DNA of 64,000 bases, from positions 1,178,001-1,242,000 of the forward strand of contig NZ_CP053841.1 of the NCBI RefSeq assembly GCF_013201895.1, given 5' to 3'. Source of the stretch: Campylobacter blaseri. GTDB lineage: Bacteria; Campylobacterota; Campylobacteria; Campylobacterales; Campylobacteraceae. The notes beneath the pieces were generated by a model. That model worked only from the letters and a program-made list of their open reading frames with translations, was not told the DNA's origin and did no database searches. The stretch's first letter is position 1. Each line of letters starts with the position of its first letter. The position numbers and the translations under genes were made by a program. Positions 1-7,941 of this stretch are shown in pieces.

Positions 1-15
1 ATAAATTCATCTGCC

Positions 16-21
16 ATTATA
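16..21 (-). promoter_or_regulatory. Candidate -10 box of a leftward gene outside the window
   Basis: Read on the minus strand, TGCTATAAT lies here, the extended -10 form usual in Campylobacter. An ATG (MADEF...) begins at base 17 but overlaps the box, so the true start is probably further left, outside the window. Nothing more can be said about the gene. Confidence 0.35.
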
Positions 22-174
22 GCAAAATTTTATTAAATTTAACACTAATTTATTACTATTTGTATATAAATTTTAAAATTTTATTAAATAATTTATAAAA
101 ATATTTAAAATATTATATTAAGATTTACAGTATGCTTTATGGTTTTATATAGACTGTTTGGTTTTAAAAAATGT

Positions 175-180
175 TATAAT
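175..180 (+). promoter_or_regulatory. -10 box upstream of the Sel1 pseudogene
   Basis: TATAAT sits 28 bases before the ATG at 208. An AAAGGA ribosome-binding site at about 193-198 follows. The promoter appears intact although the gene behind it is broken. The 1-174 stretch is otherwise plain AT-rich spacer. Confidence 0.5.
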
Positions 181-207
181 TTATGAAATTTAAAAGGATG
201 TTTTTGT

Positions 208-1056
208 ATGAAAAAGATATTTTTGATTTTATTATCTGTGGTTGCTTTTTAGATAGCATACGCAAAAGATAGCTCCAAAATAACTAAAATTGAAACCTGC
301 GAAGATTATATAAAAATCATAGATGAGAGTTGTCAAAAAACAACGCTTCTTCTTGTCATGGTCTTGCTGTTGCTTTTTATAATGGCTCTATTATAAACAA
401 AGATTTAAATGCTGCTTTTGTTCTTTTCAACAAAGCTTGCAAAGCTAGGCTTTAAAGAGAGTTGTTTCAATGTTGGAGTTATGAGTGAAAATGGCGAAGG
501 TGTAAAAGAAGATGAGTTTTTGGCATTTGATATGTATAAGCTTACTTGCACTAAAAACAAAAAAGGTAAATATATAGATAGTATAGGTTGTGCAAATTTA
601 GCTTTTCTATATATAGATGGAAGGGGTATCAAACAAGAGATTAAAAAGGGTATAGAAATTTTAGAAAATAGTTGCAAAAAAGCTGTTTTAGAAAATTGCA
701 ATATCTTAGCCAAAATTTACCAAACAAATTATCTAGGTATCAAAGATGATAACAACACAACTAAACTCTTAAATTTTGCTTGAGACAAATCAAACTCTAG
801 CTCATGTCTGCTTCTAGGTAATTATCTTATAAATAACGAAAACAGTTTAGTTAAAAAAGATTCACTAAAATATTTTGAAAAAGCTTGTGACTTAAATGTA
901 AGTCAGTCTTGCTTGGACTTAGGCATGCTATATACAGACTCTAATATAGTGGAGCAAAACCTAACAAAAGCAAAAGAGTTTTTTGGTAAGGCTTGTGAGC
1001 TAAGAGAGAGAAAAGGTTGTCAAAGCTATAAAGTACTAAATCAAAGCGGATACTAA
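208..1056 (+). pseudogene. Sel1/Hcp-like repeat secreted protein, multiply broken
   Basis: The pieces read together as a secreted, Cys-rich Sel1-repeat (SLR) protein of the Helicobacter Hcp type, with paired cysteines per helical repeat (SC...SC...AC). Four lesions are visible. A TAG at 250-252 interrupts the signal peptide (MKKIFLILLSVVAF*). One base is missing in the A-run near 335-340, shifting the frame. One extra base near 445-448 restores the first frame. A TGA at 781-783 falls where the repeat expects Cys (TGC/TGT to TGA). The last frame then reads to TAA at 1054-1056. An ORF starting at 409 (to 783) is only the middle of this gene. Promoter and RBS survive, so decay looks recent. Sequencing error could explain one lesion but hardly four. 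Confidence 0.85.
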
Positions 1057-1182
1057 GATAGAAGTGAAAATTTGTAGAGCCTAGACCTAGTGCAACTAAA
1101 TTTTTAGTTAATGGCTTTTGTGTCACTTTGTATCATAAATGAATTTTCACTGTGCTTATCCTATATTTAATTATCAGTTTGT

Positions 1183-1188
1183 TATAAT
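1183..1188 (+). promoter_or_regulatory. -10 box for the methyltransferase-MATE pair
   Basis: TATAAT in the context TTTGTTATAAT, 24 bases before the TTG start at 1213. No convincing -35 box, as usual in this group. Confidence 0.5.
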
Positions 1189-1212
1189 TAAAATAAAAAT
1201 TATGGATAAAAT

Positions 1213-2304
1213 TTGAAAGAAAAAAAAGAGTATTTAAAAGAGCAAATTATCACATATCTAGGAAACAAAAGATCTTTACTTGGGTTTATAGATGAGGGGT
1301 TTATGTATGCGAAAAGCGAGCTTAAAAAAGATAAATTTAGCTTTTGTGATCTTTTTTCTGGCTCGGGTGTAGTTTCTAGATATGCTAAAGCACATTCTAA
1401 CTACATAATAACAAATGATTTGGAGTTGTATTCAAAGATAATCAACGAATGTTATCTAAGCAACAAAAGCTCAAATTTAACTAAAGAACTTAAAAACATC
1501 TATAAGTTAGTAAACAATATAGAAGTTTTAAAAGATGGCTTTATAAATGAACTTTATGCACCAAAAGATGACAATAATATAAAAGAGAATGATAGGGTTT
1601 TTTATACAAATAAAAATGCTAAAATAATTGACACCATAAGACAAAACATAGATGAGTACTGCCCTAAAGAACTAAAACAATACTTTATAGCCCCACTACT
1701 TTACGAAGCAAGTGTTCATGCAAATACAAGCGGTATATTTAAAGGTTTTTATAAAAACAAAAATGGCGTTGGTCAGTTTGGCGGGGAGGGAAGAAATGCA
1801 CTTAGTAGGATAATGGGTGAGATAGAGCTAGCTTTGCCTGTATTTAGCAAATTTAAGTGCGAATTTGAGGTTTTGCAAGAAGATGCGAATGTCCTTTCAA
1901 AAGATATAGATACTGATGTTTGTTATATAGACCCTCCATATAATCAGCACCCTTATGGCTCAAACTACTTTATGTTAAATTTAATAGCTTCATATAAAAG
2001 ACCTGAAAAAATTTCAAAAGTTTCTGGCATTGCTAAAGACTGGAATAGAAGCGTTTTTAACCAAAGAAAAAGTGCAAAAGAGGCGCTTTTAGAGATAGTA
2101 AATAGTGTAAAATCCAAAATAGTACTAATCTCTTATAATTGCGAAGGGTTTGTAAAAAAAGATGAATTTTTGAATGATTTATCAAAATTTGGTGAAGCAC
2201 ATATAATAGAAAAAAGATACAATACTTTTAGAGGAAGTAGAAATTTAAAGTCTAGAAATACCCATGTAAATGAACAACTTTATATACTAAAAAAGAGAAC
2301 TTAA
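1213..2304 (+). CDS. D12-class DNA adenine-N6 methyltransferase
   Basis: A 363-residue DNA adenine methyltransferase of the Dam/D12 class. The motif order is visible: YLGNKRSLLGFI near the N-terminus (motif X), CDLFSGSGVVSRYA (motif I, S-adenosylmethionine binding) near residue 45, and CYIDPPYNQHPYGSNY (motif IV, catalytic DPPY) near residue 238. The segment between motifs I and IV would carry target recognition, but the target cannot be predicted. The start is TTG with GGATA about 8 bases upstream; an ATG at 1202 runs into a stop after four codons. No restriction endonuclease lies next to it, so it is either an orphan (regulatory, or for strand or self-DNA marking) or a solitary remnant. Its stop overlaps the next start by one base (TAATG), implying co-transcription with the MATE gene. 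Confidence 0.88.
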   Translation: MKEKKEYLKEQIITYLGNKRSLLGFIDEGFMYAKSELKKDKFSFCDLFSGSGVVSRYAKAHSNYIITNDLELYSKIINECYLSNKSSNLTKELKNIYKLVNNIEVLKDGFINELYAPKDDNNIKENDRVFYTNKNAKIIDTIRQNIDEYCPKELKQYFIAPLLYEASVHANTSGIFKGFYKNKNGVGQFGGEGRNALSRIMGEIELALPVFSKFKCEFEVLQEDANVLSKDIDTDVCYIDPPYNQHPYGSNYFMLNLIASYKRPEKISKVSGIAKDWNRSVFNQRKSAKEALLEIVNSVKSKIVLISYNCEGFVKKDEFLNDLSKFGEAHIIEKRYNTFRGSRNLKSRNTHVNEQLYILKKRT

Positions 2305-3629
2305 TGGATAAAAATATAACATTAACAAGGCTTTTTATTCCGATTTATCTTACTATGCTTTTAAACTTAGCAACCCTTGTCATAAACACATATATGATAA
2401 GTTTAGTTGACCCTCGTTTAGTTGGGGCTTTGGCTGCTGGACATCAAGTTTTTATACTTTTTTTAAATGTTTTTAATCTTTTAGGGGTTGGTTGCTCTGT
2501 TGTAATATCTCAAGCACTTGGTGCTAAAAACAACAAACTCGCTATAAGGGCTATTCATATAAGCATATCTCTTAATTTTTTAATTGGTTTGATTTGTGGG
2601 ATTATCGTATTTATTTTTGCTAGAAATATTTTAAATTTAATGCAAATTCCAACTGAAATTTCAGATGAAAGCTATGTCTATCTTAGGATTATTAGTATAA
2701 TTTTCTTTATAGATGGTGTAGCTATAATACTAGCTACCGTAGCTAGGGTTTATGGTTTTGCAAACTATGCATTAATGGCGTCTTTGCTTATGAATGTAGT
2801 TATAATCATAGGAAACATCTTATCTTTATTTGAGCCTTTTGGACTGCCTTACTACGGACTTATGGGGGTTGGTATATCAACTATAGCGGGTAAAATTATA
2901 GGTGTTGCGTTTTACTTTATAATATTGATAAAAATTATGAAGATACCTATAATATTTAAGCTATTTGTAAATGCTAAAATCTATATCGCAAAGAAGATAT
3001 TAAAAGTTGGACTACCTAGCGCTGGTGAAAATTTACTTTGGAGTTTGCAATACTTAGTAGCTTTTAGCTTTGTTGCTAGTATGGGTGAAGACAGCTTAGC
3101 AGTTCAAACAATATACTTTCAATTTTCATCTTTTATCTTTTTTGCTGCTATAGCGTTAGGTCTTTCTAATCAAGTTATAGTAGCTAGATTTGTTGGAGCA
3201 AGTGAAAATGAACAAGCCTATAATCACACTTTTAAAACTGCTAAAATAGGGTTTATATCAACATTTTTATTTGTCGGTGGGGTTTTTGTTTGTCAAGATT
3301 TTTTGATGAATCTAATGAACTTAACTGAAAATATGAAAACTCTAATGAGACCACTTTTTTATGTATCTTTCTTTCTTGAGTTTAGTAGAACTTTAAATAT
3401 CGTTATGGTAAATGCTTTAAAAGCAAGTGGGGATGTTAAATTTCCGTTTGTTACAGGTGCGGCTTCAATGTGGTTAATTTCAATACCGCTTGGATATTTG
3501 TTAGGAATCACTTTAGGATATGGGATAATAGGTATTTGGATAGCTTTTGTAATAGATGAAACAATAAGAGGTTTAATTAATATGTTTAGATGGATAAGTA
3601 GAAAATGGATAGGGAAAAAGCTAGTTTAG
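2304..3629 (+). CDS. MATE-family multidrug/Na+ antiporter
   Basis: An integral membrane protein of 441 residues with about twelve hydrophobic segments in two related halves, as expected of the MATE (NorM/DinF) family. The N-terminal part (IPIYLTMLLNLATLVINTYM) and a second-half counterpart beginning VGLPSAGENLLWSLQYLVAF are typical. MATE proteins export cationic drugs and metabolites in exchange for Na+ or H+; the substrate here is unknown. It is translationally coupled to the methyltransferase (one-base overlap), a link without obvious functional meaning. Confidence 0.88.
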   Translation: MDKNITLTRLFIPIYLTMLLNLATLVINTYMISLVDPRLVGALAAGHQVFILFLNVFNLLGVGCSVVISQALGAKNNKLAIRAIHISISLNFLIGLICGIIVFIFARNILNLMQIPTEISDESYVYLRIISIIFFIDGVAIILATVARVYGFANYALMASLLMNVVIIIGNILSLFEPFGLPYYGLMGVGISTIAGKIIGVAFYFIILIKIMKIPIIFKLFVNAKIYIAKKILKVGLPSAGENLLWSLQYLVAFSFVASMGEDSLAVQTIYFQFSSFIFFAAIALGLSNQVIVARFVGASENEQAYNHTFKTAKIGFISTFLFVGGVFVCQDFLMNLMNLTENMKTLMRPLFYVSFFLEFSRTLNIVMVNALKASGDVKFPFVTGAASMWLISIPLGYLLGITLGYGIIGIWIAFVIDETIRGLINMFRWISRKWIGKKLV

Positions 3630-3705
3630 CTAGTAAAATATTTTGGGTAAAATATTATGACTTCATATCAAAACTAGGTATACTTCATGATAAAAAGGAG
3701 ATTTA

Positions 3706-4512
3706 ATGCATCAAAAAAACCTTAAAAATCTAGTATTTTTAAACTTTGTATTTTATGCTTTAGTTATATTATTTAATATTTTTGCTTATGTAGGTTTTTT
3801 AAACAATATAGAATTTCAAGGTATTATAAACAAATACCCTACCCTCATAACTCCTATAAATTTTACATTTAGCATTTGGATACCTATATATATACTGCTT
3901 TTGTTGACATTAGTCTATTTGTATAAAAATCAATATAATTCATATAAAAAAACACTAATTAAACCTATTTCGATACTATTTATAATAAGCTCTTTGTTTA
4001 ATATAGCATGGATAATCTCATTTATATTTGAGAGATTTTGGATAGCCCTTTTAATGATAGCTGGGTTACTAACTATGCTTATGTTTATTTTAGATGAAAT
4101 TTACAAAAAAAGATCTGCTCTTAATTTTTTTTCTTTAGCAGTTTTTACTATTTACGCCTCTTGGATACTTATGCTAACTATCATAACTGCAACGATATTT
4201 GCTGCTCAACAAAATTGGGGAGGCCTTGGTGGTATACCTATCCCAATTTGGACTATTGTAGTAATTTTATCAACTACTGGTTTTGCTGTGTTTTATATGT
4301 TTTATTATAAAAATGCTCTGTTTTCATTTGGTATAATTTGGACATTTGTTGGAATATATTTATCATATAGTGCAGGAAAAATAAAAACTGATATGGGCTC
4401 ATCTATAAAATTTACAATTTTTACCGCCATTATAATTTTAATCATTAGTATGATATATATTTTTCAAAAAAATAAAAAATCAATACTTCCAAAAAAGCAT
4501 TATAGGGTCTAA
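3706..4512 (+). CDS. TspO/MBR-like polytopic membrane protein
   Basis: A 268-residue membrane protein with about eight hydrophobic helices. Near residue 45 it has YPTLITPINFTFSIWIPIYI, which resembles the P-x-x-x-FTPxxxxFSIWxxIY signature of bacterial proteins annotated as tryptophan-rich sensory (TspO-related) proteins, and several Trp residues follow. It is longer than classical five-helix TspO. A good RBS (AAAAAGGAGATTTA) precedes the ATG. The next gene starts immediately after its stop. Ligand and function are unknown; the TspO relation is moderately supported. Confidence 0.6.
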   Translation: MHQKNLKNLVFLNFVFYALVILFNIFAYVGFLNNIEFQGIINKYPTLITPINFTFSIWIPIYILLLLTLVYLYKNQYNSYKKTLIKPISILFIISSLFNIAWIISFIFERFWIALLMIAGLLTMLMFILDEIYKKRSALNFFSLAVFTIYASWILMLTIITATIFAAQQNWGGLGGIPIPIWTIVVILSTTGFAVFYMFYYKNALFSFGIIWTFVGIYLSYSAGKIKTDMGSSIKFTIFTAIIILIISMIYIFQKNKKSILPKKHYRV

Positions 4513-5145
4513 ATGCTACCAAATATTTTAAAATTTGAAGATTATGAGATAAACATAAAATATAAAAAGATGAAATATGCAAGGCTTAAAGTAGATAAAG
4601 AATCAAACATTTATCTATCTTTACCGCTTAGATTTCCTGACTATCAAGCTTTAAATTTCATTAAAAAAAACGAAACTTGGATACAAAAAACTATAACGAA
4701 GAATAAAAACAGAGCACTGCCAAAAGACAAAACATATTTAAAAGGTGTGATTTATACTCTAAAATTTGATGAAAATTTCAAAAGAGTAGAGGTTGCTAAT
4801 GACACTATATTAGCTCCAAATTTGGAAATTTTTATGAAATTTAAAAAAGAATTTGCAAAAAAAGAATTCATGAAATTTATAGAAATTTATAAGCCCTTAG
4901 TTAAAAAAGATGTAAATAGAGTCGTTGTAAGAGATATGAAAACAAGATGGGGAAGTTGTAACTCAAAAAAGGGCTATATAAATTTGGCTCTAAAGCTTAT
5001 AGAAAAAAGCCCTGATATTATAGAGTATGTAGTTCTTCACGAATTAACTCATCTAATCTACCCTCATCACCAAAAAAGTTTTTATGATTTTATAAAAAAG
5101 ATAATGCCTGATTATAAAGATAGAGAAAAAAAGCTAAAATACTAG
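4513..5145 (+). CDS. YgjP/M48-like metal-dependent hydrolase
   Basis: A 210-residue protein of the YgjP-like (DUF45, PF01863) family, thought to be zinc metallopeptidases related to WLM/SprT. The diagnostic parts are RDMKTRWGSCNSKKGYINL followed by VVLHELTHLIYPHHQKSFYDF: HELTH supplies two zinc ligands and the catalytic Glu, with a third His downstream. It is cytosolic, with no signal peptide. Its ATG directly follows the stop of the TspO-like gene with no spacer, suggesting coupling. It ends four bases before the convergent aguB gene. The natural substrate of the family is not established. Confidence 0.85.
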   Translation: MLPNILKFEDYEINIKYKKMKYARLKVDKESNIYLSLPLRFPDYQALNFIKKNETWIQKTITKNKNRALPKDKTYLKGVIYTLKFDENFKRVEVANDTILAPNLEIFMKFKKEFAKKEFMKFIEIYKPLVKKDVNRVVVRDMKTRWGSCNSKKGYINLALKLIEKSPDIIEYVVLHELTHLIYPHHQKSFYDFIKKIMPDYKDREKKLKY

Positions 5146-5149
5146 CCTT

Positions 5150-6034
5150 TTAATCTATAAATCTTTTTGTTAAATTACTATAACTATCTATCCTTCTATC
5201 TCGTAAAAATGGCCACCATCTACGAATATTTTCACATCTATCTAAATCAATTTCAACAATTTTAGTAAGTTCTTCTGTTTCATCTGAGCGAAACATTTGC
5301 TCTCCTTGTGGTCCAAAGACAAAGCTATTTCCCCAAAACCTTATCCCATCACTAACACCACTTTCATCTTTTTCAAACCCAACTCTATTTACAGCCACCA
5401 CAGGCAAACCATTTGCCACGCTATGGCCTCTTTGAACTGCAACCCATGATTCTAGTTGGCGAGATTTTTCATCACTTTCGTCACCATCAAACCAGCCAAT
5501 TGCAGTAGGATATATCAAAATTTCAGCCCCATTTAATGCCATTAATCTTGCAGCTTCAGGATACCACTGATCCCAGCACACCAAAACACCAAGCTTTCCA
5601 ACACTTGTATCAATAGCTTTATAGCCTAAATCCCCAGGGGTAAAATAAAACTTCTCATAAAAGTTTGGATCGTCAGGAATGTGCATTTTTCTATATTTTC
5701 CAGCTATGCTTCCATCACTATCAAAAACAACTGCGGTATTGTGATAAAGTCCAGCTGTTCGCTTTTCAAATAGCGAAGTTACTAAAACTATTTTATTTTC
5801 CTTTGCTACATTTGCCCAAAATTTAATGTCTTCTTCATATGAATTTGCATAGTCAAATTTAGACACATCTTCGCTTTGGCAAAAATACTCACTTTGATGA
5901 AGTTCTTGAAGCACAACTAAACTAGCCCCATCTTTTGCTACTTTTTCAATGCCTTTAACGGTCGCTTTTATAGTATCTTCTTTACTGCCTTTATATGTGT
6001 GTGAAACAAGCCCTAGCTTTAATACTCTACTCAT
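5150..6034 (-). CDS. aguB: N-carbamoylputrescine amidase
   Basis: A nitrilase-superfamily amidohydrolase of 294 residues that converts N-carbamoylputrescine to putrescine, CO2 and ammonia. The Glu-Lys-Cys triad is visible: Glu in VVLQELHQSEYF (near residue 44), Lys in KYRKMHIPDD (near 117) and Cys in GVLVCWDQWYPEAARLMA (near 152). Length and the C-terminal RRWWPFLRDRRID fit AguB. The gene aguA lies just upstream on the same strand with one transporter gene between, completing the agmatine-to-putrescine route. An arginine decarboxylase is not in the window. Confidence 0.93.
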   Translation of the reverse strand: MSRVLKLGLVSHTYKGSKEDTIKATVKGIEKVAKDGASLVVLQELHQSEYFCQSEDVSKFDYANSYEEDIKFWANVAKENKIVLVTSLFEKRTAGLYHNTAVVFDSDGSIAGKYRKMHIPDDPNFYEKFYFTPGDLGYKAIDTSVGKLGVLVCWDQWYPEAARLMALNGAEILIYPTAIGWFDGDESDEKSRQLESWVAVQRGHSVANGLPVVAVNRVGFEKDESGVSDGIRFWGNSFVFGPQGEQMFRSDETEELTKIVEIDLDRCENIRRWWPFLRDRRIDSYSNLTKRFID

Positions 6035-6045
6035 TTTTTCCCTTT

Positions 6046-6930
6046 TTATATATTTTCTATCTTTGAATCATCATATGGATCAAAATGTAAATTTATATCC
6101 CATTCGTATTGGTTATATTTTTCAGTTATATATTTTTCAACACTATCTCCAATCTCATGTGCATCAAATAGTAAAATATCTCTATCAAAAACTAGATGAA
6201 TACTAAGATAACATTTATTTACACATTTTCTAGTTTTAAAATCGTGAAAATCTCGTATTTTACTATTGGAATTTATAAACTCTTTTATATCTAAAACTAT
6301 ATCTTCATCAACTGCACCATCAATTAGTATATATCCGCTCTCTTTTATAAGTCCCAAAGCTCCATACATTATATAAAGCCCTATTGCTATACCAAATATA
6401 CTATCAACTATGTGCCAACCTGTAAAATACACTACAACAAGTCCTGCTATAATTGCTAAGTTTGAGAAAAAATCGCTCTTATAGTGTAAAATGTCAGTTT
6501 TTATAATGAGTGAGTTTGTTTTTTTATAAATTTTTGTAAGATATACTATGAGAAAACCTGTAACTATAAATGAAAAAATCATAACATATAAGGCTATATT
6601 TAGCTTAATAGGACCTTGTGGGTTTATAATTTTCATAGCACCTGAATATACTATAAAACTTCCAATCCCAGCTATAAAAAATCCTTCTAAAAAGGACATA
6701 ATAGCTTCAAGTTTTGCATATCCGTAGTTAAATTTACCATCTGGCTCTTGATCTGATTTTGAAACCACTATATAGTTTGCAGCGGAAACTATGGCATCGA
6801 GTATAGAGTCAATTGCTGAGGCTATAACAGAAACCGAACCACTAAACAACCCTATAATTAGCTTGACAATAGCAAGCATAACAGCAGTTAAACCTGCTAC
6901 AAATGGGGCTTTGTTTTTTATATCCATCAT
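6046..6930 (-). CDS. Cation diffusion facilitator (FieF/YiiP-like)
   Basis: A 294-residue CDF-family divalent-cation exporter with six hydrophobic helices and a cytoplasmic C-terminal domain. Metal-site residues are apparent: SAIDSILDAIVSAANY in TM2 (Asp-x3-Asp) and HYKSDFFSNLAII in TM5 (His-x3-Asp), the HD-DD-type pattern of zinc/iron/cadmium CDFs. It overlaps the aguA stop by four bases (ATGA-type coupling) and ends 12 bases before aguB starts, so it is embedded in a polyamine operon. Whether that position is functional or accidental is not known. Confidence 0.88.
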   Translation of the reverse strand: MMDIKNKAPFVAGLTAVMLAIVKLIIGLFSGSVSVIASAIDSILDAIVSAANYIVVSKSDQEPDGKFNYGYAKLEAIMSFLEGFFIAGIGSFIVYSGAMKIINPQGPIKLNIALYVMIFSFIVTGFLIVYLTKIYKKTNSLIIKTDILHYKSDFFSNLAIIAGLVVVYFTGWHIVDSIFGIAIGLYIMYGALGLIKESGYILIDGAVDEDIVLDIKEFINSNSKIRDFHDFKTRKCVNKCYLSIHLVFDRDILLFDAHEIGDSVEKYITEKYNQYEWDINLHFDPYDDSKIENI

Positions 6931-7901
6931 CTTTTTCCAAAAAATCTATTTTGAGTTGAGCAGTGAATTGAGCCATTTTGGCGTATTAAAACTCTTGAAT
7001 CAACTCCAACTACATCATGATTTGGCAATGCTTTTTTAAGTCTATCTAAGACAATTTCATCATTTTTATCACCATATGTAGGTACTATCAATGCCCCGTT
7101 TACAAAAACAAAATTTGCATATGTAGCAGGAAGTCTTACATCATCATAAAATATAGGCTTTGGAATAGGTAAAGATATGAGATTAAACTTAGTTTGTTTT
7201 AGCTCATTTTCCATCTTTTTAAGCTCGTTATAGTGTTCATCTTCTTTATCTTCACAACTACTATATGCTATTGTTTGCTCATCTATAAATCTAGCTAATG
7301 TGTCTACATGGTTATCTGTGTCATCGCCTTTTATAAAGCCATTTTTAAGCCAAATTACATCTTTTATACCAAAAATATCTTTGAATATTTTATTAAAATC
7401 ATCTTTTGTTAATCCATTTGTTCTATTTTCATTTAAAAGGCATTTTTGGGTAGTAAGCATAATGCCATTTCCGTTAAAGTCAATACTTCCACCCTCTAAA
7501 ACTAGGTTATGTTTTACAACTTTTCCACTAAAATTTTTAAAAAGTTTGTCATTAACTTCGTTGTCTTTTTGGCTCTGAAATTTACCACCCCAAGCATTAA
7601 ATTTAAAATCATTAGCAACTATCTTATCGCCCTTTAAAACATCAATAGCACCATAATCTCTTATCCAAGTATCATTTGTATCTATCTCATAAAATTCTAC
7701 ATTTTTAACATCTTTAAAGTATTTTTCAAAATCTTTTTTATTTGGTGAGATTAAAACTACTTTTTGATATTTTGCTATGATTTTAACTAAATTTACATAG
7801 TAATCTAAAATTTCATCTAAATACTCAGCCCAATCGCTATTTTTATGTGGAAGTGCTAAAAATATAAGCTCTTGTTTTTCCCACTCTCCAAATGTTCTCA
7901 T
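6927..7901 (-). CDS. aguA: Agmatine deiminase
   Basis: A peptidyl-arginine-deiminase-family enzyme that hydrolyses agmatine to N-carbamoylputrescine and ammonia. Motifs present are NDTWIRDYGAI, LVLEGGSIDFNG, the His-x-Asp in DNHVDTLARFID, and the nucleophile Cys in NGSIHCSTQNRF near the C-terminus. I place the start at the ATG at 7901 (MRTFGEWEKQE..., 324 residues) because a GGGGAT ribosome-binding site lies just before it. An in-frame TTG at 7940 would add 13 residues but has no RBS and overlaps a TATAAT. That TATAAT, on the minus strand at about 7927-7932, may be the operon promoter. First gene of aguA-CDF-aguB. Confidence 0.93.
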   Translation of the reverse strand: MRTFGEWEKQELIFLALPHKNSDWAEYLDEILDYYVNLVKIIAKYQKVVLISPNKKDFEKYFKDVKNVEFYEIDTNDTWIRDYGAIDVLKGDKIVANDFKFNAWGGKFQSQKDNEVNDKLFKNFSGKVVKHNLVLEGGSIDFNGNGIMLTTQKCLLNENRTNGLTKDDFNKIFKDIFGIKDVIWLKNGFIKGDDTDNHVDTLARFIDEQTIAYSSCEDKEDEHYNELKKMENELKQTKFNLISLPIPKPIFYDDVRLPATYANFVFVNGALIVPTYGDKNDEIVLDRLKKALPNHDVVGVDSRVLIRQNGSIHCSTQNRFFGKR

Positions 7902-7941
7902 CTTATCCCCTGTCTTATAATTTTCAATTATATCAAACAAA

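Noticed and set aside
409-783. A free-standing 124-codon ORF
   Set aside because: It is the middle of the broken Sel1 gene: Sel1 repeats continue on both sides across frameshifts and a TGA.
941-1126. A 61-codon minus-strand ORF upstream of the methyltransferase
   Set aside because: Antisense to the end of the Sel1 pseudogene; no RBS or recognisable protein.
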